From the NCBI RefSeq assembly GCF_014284175.1, contig NZ_JACOGA010000003.1, forward strand, positions 124,001 through 188,000: a DNA stretch of 64,000 nt, read 5' to 3'. Positions 1 to 6,762 of this stretch are shown here, piece after piece. The DNA comes from Affinundibacterium flavidum. GTDB lineage: Bacteria; Pseudomonadota; Gammaproteobacteria; Burkholderiales; Burkholderiaceae_D. The notes beneath the pieces were generated by a model. It was not told the DNA's origin. It was given only the letters and a program-made list of their open reading frames with translations, and did no database searches. Positions within the stretch are counted from its first letter, which is position 1; each line of letters opens with the position of its first letter. The position numbers and the translations under genes are program-made.

Positions 1-80
1 TGAGGGGTTTTCATTTCTCTAAAAAAATCTGAAAACTACAAAACCCTTCAAGAAAATAATCAACCCAGATAGGAAATGCT

Positions 81-359
81 ATGTGCCTAGGAATACCAGG
101 AAAAATCGTCAGTATCACTGACACAGAACAGCAACTCGGTATGGTCGATGTTGGTGGCATACAGAGAGCGGTCAATCTTAGTTGTATCGCCACAGAAGGC
201 AGTGATCTATCGCAACACGTGAATAGTTGGGTTTTAGTTCATGTCGGCTTTGCTATGAGTGTCATCTCTGAAGCAGAGGCGCAATCCACACTGGAGATTT
301 TGCATGAACTAGGACAAATGCAAGAAGAAATGCTGGCGATGCAGGAAGGAGAATCGTGA
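81..359 (+). CDS. hypC: [NiFe]-hydrogenase maturation chaperone HypC
   Basis: This 92-residue protein begins Met-Cys-Leu-Gly-Ile-Pro-Gly, the HypC/HybG signature in which Cys2 becomes N-terminal after Met removal and binds iron and the large-subunit precursor. The family works with HypD to assemble the Fe(CN)2CO group in the cytoplasm. The length is normal for HypC. The start is supported by an AGGAAA ribosome site just upstream. It opens a tight + strand block in which it overlaps the SIS gene (TGATG) and is followed by hypD and hypE. Genes upstream of base 1 are not visible, so hypA, hypB, hypF or structural subunits could lie there. Confidence 0.95.
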   Translation: MCLGIPGKIVSITDTEQQLGMVDVGGIQRAVNLSCIATEGSDLSQHVNSWVLVHVGFAMSVISEAEAQSTLEILHELGQMQEEMLAMQEGES

Positions 360-1102
360 TGGATAGTCCAAATAGCAGCACCAAAAATGGTGCTAACAAC
401 GATGCGCATCTGCAAGCACTCTATCCTTTTCTGACAGAGAGCAAAGTCGACCATGTGGATATGAATGTGGCTTTGCTCAATTCAGTAGAACAAAAAATGC
501 AGCAACATCAAAATGTCATTCACGCTTTTTTTGAAAAAAATACGCAAAAGGTGGTCGATTGTGCCAAGGCGATTGCCGACATGTACAAGCAAGAAGGCCA
601 GCTTTTCACCATGGGTAACGGTGGTTCCAGTTCAGATGCTTCACATATCGCTGTCGAATTTTTGCATCCGGTAACGACCGGACGACCTGCCCTGCCCGCT
701 TACGATTTAAGTTGCGACAAAACCGTGATGACCGCGATAGCTAACGACGTCGGCTATCAACATGTGTATGCACGTCAGGTTGCTAATTTACTCAAGAGAA
801 AAGATGCTTTGATCGGCATTTCCACCAGCGGTAATTCCGACAACTTACTTCGTGCATTTGCGCAGGCAAAAAAAATAGGTGCTATCACCATAGGCTTAGC
901 TGGTGGCAATGGCGGTGAAATGGCAAAAAGTGGATTAGATCACTGCCTGATCGTTGAATCCGACAGCATACATCGCACCCAAGAATGCCACGTCGCCATC
1001 TATCACGTCTTGTGGGATTTAGTACATACCTTGTTAGCTAGCGAACGCGGTGGTCTCAACAAAAACAACCCTAAAATGAAACTTAGTGGAGGAGATGAAT
1101 AA
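359..1102 (+). CDS. SIS-domain protein, phosphoheptose isomerase (GmhA)-like, inside the hyp operon
   Basis: The 247-residue protein has the GmhA-type SIS fold markers: GNGGSSSDASHIAVEF near the middle, NDVGYQHVYARQV, and the phosphosugar-binding ISTSGNSDNLLRA. GmhA converts sedoheptulose 7-phosphate to a heptose phosphate for lipopolysaccharide. It is longer than typical GmhA (about 190-200 residues), with roughly 50 extra N-terminal residues. I chose ATG 359 rather than GTG 356 because AAGGAG sits about 7 bases upstream. It overlaps the hypC stop and its own stop overlaps the hypD start (TAATG), so it is translationally coupled to hydrogenase maturation genes. From memory, similar SIS genes occur near hyp genes of actinobacterial-type hydrogenases. 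Whether it acts in heptose synthesis or in this pathway is unknown. Confidence 0.85.
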   Translation: MDSPNSSTKNGANNDAHLQALYPFLTESKVDHVDMNVALLNSVEQKMQQHQNVIHAFFEKNTQKVVDCAKAIADMYKQEGQLFTMGNGGSSSDASHIAVEFLHPVTTGRPALPAYDLSCDKTVMTAIANDVGYQHVYARQVANLLKRKDALIGISTSGNSDNLLRAFAQAKKIGAITIGLAGGNGGEMAKSGLDHCLIVESDSIHRTQECHVAIYHVLWDLVHTLLASERGGLNKNNPKMKLSGGDE

Positions 1103-2295
1103 TGAAATATGTTGATGAATTTCGTGACCCGGAGATGGCGAAAGTCTTACTCAAAGAAATCACTAAAATATCGGACAGCTTAGCAAAAGATTTAAAGCGC
1201 CCGGTCTACATCATGGAAGTCTGTGGTGGTCACACCCATTCCATCTTCCGTTATGGCATAGAAAACATGCTGCCAGACAGTCTGGAATTAATTCACGGCC
1301 CCGGTTGTCCAGTCTGCGTTTTACCTATGGGCAGGGTCGATGATTGCGTCGCCATCGCCGAACAAGAGAACGTCATCATGACCACTTTTGGCGATGCGAT
1401 GCGTGTGCCCGGTTCTAAACGCAGTTTGCTACAAGCCAAAGCCTTAGGTGCTGATGTACGCATGGTGTATTCACCGTTAGATGCCTTAACAATCGCCAAG
1501 AAAAATCCTGATAAAGAAGTGGTGTTTTTTGGCCTGGGATTTGAAACTACCATGCCGAGCACGGCATTGACGGTGTTGAAAGCAGAAGCCGATGGCATTA
1601 AAAATTTCTCTTTATTCTGCAATCACATCACGATTATTCCTACCATTAAAGCGGTGCTCGACTCACCCGATTTGCAACTCGATGGCTTCCTCGGCCCAGG
1701 TCACGTCAGCATGGTCATCGGCAATCAACCATATAACTTCATCGCCGAGCATTATCAACGTCCTGTGGTAGTCGCTGGTTTTGAACCGCTCGATATTTTG
1801 CAATCGCTATGGATGGTCTTGAAACAATTGAACGTAGGCGAAGCACGGATAGAAAATCAATACAACCGCGTAGTACCTGAGCGCGGCAATAAAATGGCTT
1901 TGACAGCCATCAGTCGTGTATTCGAATTACGTCAATTTTTCGAATGGCGTGGTTTAGGTTCTATAGACAACTCAGGCGTGCAATTAAACGCCCAATATGC
2001 CGCCTACGATGCCGAGAAAAAATTTGTCACACCTTCAGTGGTGATTGCAGATCCTAAATCCTGTCAATGTGGTGAAGTCTTAAAAGGCGCGATCAAACCC
2101 TGGCAATGCAAAGTCTATGGCAAAGCCTGTACGCCCGAGACACCACTCGGTGCACTAATGGTGTCAAGCGAAGGTGCTTGCGCTGCCTACTTCCAATATG
2201 GCGGTGCCCGCATAGAAAACATGCAAGCCAAACAATCTCAACAAACGACGCCAATCATTCCAATTCATCCTGTCATCGAGGAGGCCAATTTATGA
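1102..2295 (+). CDS. hypD: [NiFe]-hydrogenase maturation protein HypD
   Basis: The 397-residue product carries all HypD landmarks: CGGHTHSIFRYG, the GPGCPVCVLP redox cysteines, FGDAMRVPGS, GFETTMPSTA, GPGHVSMVIG, and a C-terminal Cys cluster (SCQCGEV, then QCKVYGKAC) that binds the [4Fe-4S] centre. HypD is the scaffold on which, with HypC, cyanide and CO are attached to iron. A strong GGAGGAG ribosome site lies before the ATG, which overlaps the preceding stop. Its own stop overlaps the hypE start (ATGA). Nothing is missing, so this maturation step looks functional. Confidence 0.97.
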   Translation: MKYVDEFRDPEMAKVLLKEITKISDSLAKDLKRPVYIMEVCGGHTHSIFRYGIENMLPDSLELIHGPGCPVCVLPMGRVDDCVAIAEQENVIMTTFGDAMRVPGSKRSLLQAKALGADVRMVYSPLDALTIAKKNPDKEVVFFGLGFETTMPSTALTVLKAEADGIKNFSLFCNHITIIPTIKAVLDSPDLQLDGFLGPGHVSMVIGNQPYNFIAEHYQRPVVVAGFEPLDILQSLWMVLKQLNVGEARIENQYNRVVPERGNKMALTAISRVFELRQFFEWRGLGSIDNSGVQLNAQYAAYDAEKKFVTPSVVIADPKSCQCGEVLKGAIKPWQCKVYGKACTPETPLGALMVSSEGACAAYFQYGGARIENMQAKQSQQTTPIIPIHPVIEEANL

Positions 2296-3401
2296 ATGTT
2301 TTAGATAAAAATCTGCAAGTTGCCAGCGATACTGAAACCCCGGTGGCAAGTGCGCGCATACGTCAAGGCAAGCTAGTCAGCTCCGTCATTACACTGGCAC
2401 ATGGTGGCGGTGGCAAAGCCATGCGCGATCTGATTGATGATGTCTTCATTGATGCCTTTAGTAATAGTAGCCTCAACACCTTAGAAGATCAGGCGCGCTT
2501 CCAGCTCAGCGATCTCGCGCAATACGGCGATAGATTGGCGATGACAACCGATTCTTATGTCATCGATCCTATTTTTTTCCCCGGTGGCGATATCGGCAAA
2601 CTGGCAATCTGCGGCACCGTGAATGATCTGGCAGTCGGCGGTGCAAAACCGCTGTATCTGACCTGCGCCATGATTATCGAAGAAGGCATGCAAGTGTCAA
2701 CACTAAGGCAAATCGTCCAGTCCATGGCAGACACCGCCAAGGCAGCGGGGGTCTTAATCGTCACTGGCGATACCAAGGTCGTAGAACGCGGAAGCTGTGA
2801 CAAAATTTTTATCAATACTGCAGGCATAGGTGTCATCAACAAAGACTATCAACTAGGTGTACACAAAGCCCAGGCGCACGACAGAATTCTAGTCAATGGC
2901 TACCTCGGCGATCATGGCGCAGCGATTTTAAATGCACGCGGTGATATGCATTTGAGCAGCCCGATAGAAAGCGATTGTGCACCTTTGCATGAATTGATCG
3001 CCGTGTTATTGAAAGCAGCACCCAATACCCGATTCATCCGCGATGCTACCCGTGGCGGCATCGCCTCAGTACTCAATGAAATCGCCGATGCGTCCAAATG
3101 CGGTATTGAAATACTAGAAACCGAGACGCCGATACGCAATGAAGTCAAAGGTTTTTGCGAAATCCTGGGACTCGATCCACTCTATCTAGCCAATGAAGGC
3201 AAGTTAGTAGCCGTCGTACCAGAAGCAGAAACCGCCGCTGCCCTAGCCGCCATGCGAGCACATCCTTTGGGCAGAGATGCGGCCGATATAGGTTGCGTAC
3301 TAGAAGATGGGCGCGCCGGACGGGTGCATATGCAAACAAGTTTTGGGGGCAAGCGGATTGTGGATATGTTGGTAGGGGAACAGTTGCCTAGGATTTGTTA
3401 G
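2292..3401 (+). CDS. hypE: Hydrogenase maturation carbamoyl dehydratase HypE
   Basis: The 369-residue PurM/ThiL-fold protein starts at the ATG overlapping the hypD stop. Motifs include HGGGGKAMRDLI, the ATP-binding DSYVIDPIFFPGGDIG, and GDTKVVERG. It ends in Pro-Arg-Ile-Cys: the C-terminal Cys is the residue that HypF carbamoylates and HypE dehydrates to thiocyanate, the cyanide donor for HypCD. An upstream in-frame extension to 2106 lies inside hypD and is not used. It is the last gene of the overlapping hyp set; a 344-bp repeat-bearing spacer follows. Confidence 0.97.
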   Translation: MNVLDKNLQVASDTETPVASARIRQGKLVSSVITLAHGGGGKAMRDLIDDVFIDAFSNSSLNTLEDQARFQLSDLAQYGDRLAMTTDSYVIDPIFFPGGDIGKLAICGTVNDLAVGGAKPLYLTCAMIIEEGMQVSTLRQIVQSMADTAKAAGVLIVTGDTKVVERGSCDKIFINTAGIGVINKDYQLGVHKAQAHDRILVNGYLGDHGAAILNARGDMHLSSPIESDCAPLHELIAVLLKAAPNTRFIRDATRGGIASVLNEIADASKCGIEILETETPIRNEVKGFCEILGLDPLYLANEGKLVAVVPEAETAAALAAMRAHPLGRDAADIGCVLEDGRAGRVHMQTSFGGKRIVDMLVGEQLPRIC

Positions 3402-3745
3402 GGAGACTTATCACGTGATTTTCGACATATGAAGCCTTTCCGCTGGCGAGGTTAAGGTGAAAGACAAAACCCCTCAACGCCGAGACGCAGAGACGCGGAG
3501 AAGCGCAGAGAAATGCGAGGATTTTTCATTCTTCTCTTATTAGATTGAATGACGAAATAAAAAAATAATGATTTATTGCCTTCTCTTTTTCAAGGTTTCC
3601 CTCCGCGCCTCTGCGTCTCAGCGTTGAGGGATTTAAAAGAATGTCATCGCAATTTAAAATTTTCCGACGAACTCTTTCGAGAGTATCAGATTCATTTTTC
3701 AACTTCTTAAAAACTTAACTTCTAACATTTCATTCAAGGACAAAC
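3402..3745. repeat. Gene-free spacer with a 30-bp inverted repeat (3471-3500 / 3601-3630)
   Basis: Arm 3471-3500 starts CCCTCAACGCCGAGACGCAG, and arm 3601-3630 is its reverse complement at 28 of 30 positions. The 100-bp loop is AT-rich. The shape resembles a small palindromic or MITE-like element. I see no open reading frame. The arms could also fold in the transcript and separate hypE from the downstream genes, but the loop is too long for a standard terminator. Confidence 0.75.
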
Positions 3746-4357
3746 ATGCAAACATTTTCCTCCAGCGAATACACCCCAGCCCAAGGGCTTTTGATTCGCA
3801 TTGTCGACGACAACAAAGTCCTCACATTGGACTACCAAGAAGCCACTGCTCAACATCAACGCTCACTTTGGTGGGGCACGGCTGTTGGATATCGTGCCAT
3901 GCAAATGGCGGCGATTGCTTTATCGCCTAAGCATTTATGGCGTCGCGATCATTTGGTCGTGGTCAGTGCTCACCCAGGTCCAGGCGTGCTCGACTCTTTA
4001 AACTACGTCACACATTGCGCCGACAAAGGTACATTGACGGTGATGGAAAACGATAATTGCGTGAGCCGCTGCAATAGTCAAATGAAATTTGAATGGTGGG
4101 TCAGTGATGGAGAAAAAACGGCGCACGTAATGCTCAATGAAGATTTTGTTCCCGTTGAGTTCTATCAATTAATTGATCGTCGTGTGTACAGCGAAACCAA
4201 AGAGGATGATGATAAATTATTTGAGCTCTACAAAGTGAATCTTTCGTCCCGCATCTGGGTTGCACCTTTAGAAGAAAATTTTACCGTCGAAATCTTGCCG
4301 CCGCTGGCGAAAGGCGAAATCCCTGGCAATCATGTCTGGAATAAAGCTTTAGCGTAA
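3746..4357 (+). CDS. FmdE-like protein (formylmethanofuran dehydrogenase subunit E family resemblance)
   Basis: This 203-residue soluble protein has weak but recognisable FmdE-family features: a GYRAM segment after a Trp-rich stretch (residues 42-52), HPGPGVLDSLNYVTHC, a Lys-Gly-Thr-Leu turn, and a Cys pair in DNCVSRC. FmdE-family proteins bind metal through Cys/His and occur next to molybdenum or hydrogenase-type enzymes, but most have no proven role outside methanogens. AAGGA stands before the ATG. It lies between hypE and the phosphoribosyltransferase-like gene, and its stop codon abuts the left arm of an inverted repeat. The family call is from motif memory and a profile search could overturn it. 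Confidence 0.55.
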   Translation: MQTFSSSEYTPAQGLLIRIVDDNKVLTLDYQEATAQHQRSLWWGTAVGYRAMQMAAIALSPKHLWRRDHLVVVSAHPGPGVLDSLNYVTHCADKGTLTVMENDNCVSRCNSQMKFEWWVSDGEKTAHVMLNEDFVPVEFYQLIDRRVYSETKEDDDKLFELYKVNLSSRIWVAPLEENFTVEILPPLAKGEIPGNHVWNKALA

Positions 4358-4613
4358 TCCTAGAAACCTCAGTTGACCGCTTAATTTTCTCTTGGAAGGC
4401 GCATGAACATTAACTTTTTCGGTGTTTTTTCTGTTCACCATTTTGGTGATGACGCTACGAATTCGATTGCACACTTTTCCGCGTCTCTGGACTTTTTCGA
4501 CATTTCAGTGAAATATCCTCCTCCTATCAACATGAAGGTTGCGTCGTCGTCGCGCCTCGCCAGAAACGCGGAAAAATGCACACTCGAACTCGTCCAACTG
4601 AGGTTTCTAGGAT
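4357..4613. repeat. 257-bp element bounded by perfect 19-bp inverted repeats
   Basis: Bases 4357-4375 and 4595-4613 are exact reverse complements (ATCCTAGAAACCTCAGTTG). Inside, 4478-4493 and 4561-4576 form a second inverted pair with 15 of 16 matches. The left end includes the last base of the FmdE-like stop codon, and the right end supplies the AGGAT just before the ATG of the next gene. No transposase or convincing reading frame is inside, and I see no clear target duplication. It could be a MITE-like insertion or a structured intercistronic RNA. Confidence 0.75.
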
Positions 4614-4614
4614 A

Positions 4615-5589
4615 ATGATGGAAATGCCAGTTGCTATTGAAAACCGGCTGTGGTTTCTCGAAGAAATCCGCAGCCGCGATTTACCGCTAGCACAAGATTT
4701 ATATCGCCTGTATCCAGGGATGAAATTCGGCTTGTTAGAGAATATCGATTTTTTCAGTGCAAAACTGACAGAGAAGCTGACAAATAAGCTAACACCGATT
4801 CTCAATCAAGGAAGCACTTCCTTACACACCAATTCCAAAGAATGGATCATCACAGCACCCGCTTTTTATCACTTGCCTGCCGCAGCGAATCTATTAGCAA
4901 TCAATATTCACCGCCGGCTGCAACAAGCAGGTTTCAATATTCGTCTAATCGTACCGACCTTATATCAAGATCCGGCATTGGTCGGCGATAGTCAAACTTT
5001 TTCCATGTCAAACAATTACAGCAAACACAGTCGCGAACTACGTTATGCCCATCGTTTGCAATATTACCGGGTACGCGATGAAGCAAATCTACGGGCACAA
5101 TTTCACAACCAACAAGTCATCGTTATCAACGACATTTATGTGACTGGAATTCAACAGATGATCATGCAGCAGTTGTTTGATCATTGGCAAATCGCCTCTT
5201 GTGACTGGCTGTATATTTTCAAGGTAGAAGAGACGCTGGCACAGCAATACCCAGAACTAGAATATCAACTCAACACCAGTCAATACAAAGACTTAAGCAG
5301 TTACGCTGCACTGCTAAATAAAACCGAACTACATTTGACTAAACGCTGCGTCGCTCACTTGTTGGAGCAAGAATTGAACGATTTTAAATACTTAATGATG
5401 CAGTTGAATCCCAACATTCAAGCAAAACTAAAGCATGACATCCGTCATGAATGGCCTGAATGCAAAGCGCTATTCGCCGAAAAATTGGCGACCATCATTG
5501 ATGACCGCATTCACGACCGCATTGACAACAATGACAACAATGACAACAAAAATGACAAAACCCGTGCCCACAAGATCAATACCGCCTAA
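4615..5589 (+). CDS. Phosphoribosyltransferase-like protein in the hydrogenase-associated cluster
   Basis: The 324-residue protein has a type I PRTase-like core. VIVINDIYVTG (about residue 178 from this start) matches the PRPP-binding loop with its two acidic residues, and an earlier EWIITAPAFYHLPAAANLL segment resembles the substrate hood and first strand. The C-terminus is a low-complexity Asp/Asn/Lys tail encoded by 9-bp tandem repeats. ATG 4615 is chosen over 4576 because AGGAT stands just before it; the upstream ATG lies inside the repeat arm. It ends 12 bp before the VanX-like gene, so the two are probably co-transcribed. The substrate cannot be inferred. Confidence 0.65.
   Translation: MMEMPVAIENRLWFLEEIRSRDLPLAQDLYRLYPGMKFGLLENIDFFSAKLTEKLTNKLTPILNQGSTSLHTNSKEWIITAPAFYHLPAAANLLAINIHRRLQQAGFNIRLIVPTLYQDPALVGDSQTFSMSNNYSKHSRELRYAHRLQYYRVRDEANLRAQFHNQQVIVINDIYVTGIQQMIMQQLFDHWQIASCDWLYIFKVEETLAQQYPELEYQLNTSQYKDLSSYAALLNKTELHLTKRCVAHLLEQELNDFKYLMMQLNPNIQAKLKHDIRHEWPECKALFAEKLATIIDDRIHDRIDNNDNNDNKNDKTRAHKINTA
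5521..5547 (+). repeat. Three 9-bp tandem units in the phosphoribosyltransferase-like gene tail
   Basis: Units close to AATGACAAC repeat three times (the first has ATT) and encode an Asp/Asn run. They are preceded by a 12-bp near-duplication at 5503-5526. The tail is probably disordered and prone to length change by slippage. Confidence 0.8.
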
Positions 5590-5601
5590 AAGGAGAAACC
5601 C

Positions 5602-6414
5602 GTGTACGACATCAATTACAAAATAGAACTGGTCGATCTCAATGACATTCGCGTACCGCATTATCAAATTCCTGTAGATCAAAGTTCACCTCTATTTAAT
5701 GAGCCATTGGTCAATTTAAAAGACTACGACCTACCATTTTTATCCTGGCATGCCATCAGTGATGGTAGCAATGCGCCCTACCACAAAGCGGTGCGTGGTA
5801 GTCGGCAAGAAGGTTGGTTACGTAAAACGATTGCAGAAAAACTGCAAAGAGCGAATCAGCTTTTACATCGCTTTGACGCCGAATTACTGATACTCGATGC
5901 CTATCGTTCCTTAGATTGCCAACAAGGTTTATGGGAGTATTTTTACAACCGTGGCCGCACCGAAAATCCAGACGGTGACGATGCGACGTGGACAGCATAC
6001 GCGCTCGGTTATGTACGAGACCCGCGCCATTTTGATCCACTCGATGCACGCACTTTCCCCATCCATATTACGGGTGCATCAATTGATAGCACCCTACGTC
6101 GCCGCAGCACTGGACAGATCATGAACATGGGTTCTGAATTTGAAGAGATTACGGAAGTCAGCTCCACCGATTATTTTGAACGGCAATTACTGCAAGGTTT
6201 AATTGCCGAAGACGATGAACGTTTATGGAACCGACGTTTGTCCGAGTGGGCATTACGCAGTGAAGGTTTTTTAAATGACCCCATCTATTTTTGGCATCAC
6301 GATTGGGGCAATCAACTCTGGATCAAAGTAAAAAATGCCTTAAGCGGTGATGCCCCAGCAGCAGCCTGGTACGGACACATGCCCTCGCCCGCGTGGACGG
6401 TGGCGGAAAATTAA
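5602..6414 (+). CDS. VanX/M15-like D-Ala-D-Ala dipeptidase family protein with altered active site
   Basis: The 270-residue protein shows VanX-family order: AYRS with Arg102, then HITGASID (His155 and Asp162, the HxxxxxxD zinc pair), MNMGSEF, and EGFLNDPIYFWHHDW near the C-terminus. In VanX the last motif is ExWH, with Glu as catalytic base and His as third zinc ligand. Here the aligned residue is Tyr229 before Trp231-His232, so the base seems to be missing although the zinc ligands remain. There is no signal peptide. A GTG start follows AAGGAG 12 bp after the previous gene. Given its place in the hydrogenase-related set, a role other than cell-wall dipeptide cleavage is possible. Confidence 0.75.
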   Translation: MYDINYKIELVDLNDIRVPHYQIPVDQSSPLFNEPLVNLKDYDLPFLSWHAISDGSNAPYHKAVRGSRQEGWLRKTIAEKLQRANQLLHRFDAELLILDAYRSLDCQQGLWEYFYNRGRTENPDGDDATWTAYALGYVRDPRHFDPLDARTFPIHITGASIDSTLRRRSTGQIMNMGSEFEEITEVSSTDYFERQLLQGLIAEDDERLWNRRLSEWALRSEGFLNDPIYFWHHDWGNQLWIKVKNALSGDAPAAAWYGHMPSPAWTVAEN

Positions 6415-6762
6415 ACACAACACAGTCTAAGTATGTTCCCTCTCCCGCATGCGGGAGAGGGCTAGGGTGAGGGTAGTTCAGCGAAAGCAAAGTTTCTGAT
6501 TCGCACATAACAGCATAAGAATCGCGCTATTTTTTATTTAATAAGCGTATTCGAATCTGAATACCCGTCAAAGCATACTTTGACTCCCCGCCCCTTCTCC
6601 CGCTAACAGGAGAAGGGAGTTTAATGCGACATCATCCAAGAAATTATTTCAGACAGTAATGCGATTAAGCCCGACATAAAAACAATTAGTGTGAACTATT
6701 CATAGCCATCCCCGCTGAATAGTCGGAAAAAATATTTAATAGCTAAAGATAGGTCAACCAAG
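6415..6762. repeat. Gene-free spacer with REP-like palindromes
   Basis: A perfect 24-base palindrome lies at 6438-6461 (CCCTCTCCCGCATGCGGGAG...) followed by CTAGGGTGAGGG. A second related hairpin is at 6592-6617 (CCCTTCTCC / GGAGAAGGG). A TTCGAATCTGAAT segment near 6550 recurs inverted near 10097 beside another copy. These look like REP-type extragenic palindromes. No gene is seen. Confidence 0.75.

Noticed and set aside
2106..2291. 62-residue N-terminal extension of HypE
   Set aside because: It lies within hypD in another frame; the ATGA overlap at 2292 gives a normal HypE.
4403..4615. 70-codon + strand frame inside the 257-bp inverted-repeat element
   Set aside because: It runs through both inverted arms, has no family resemblance, and ends in the ribosome site of the next gene.
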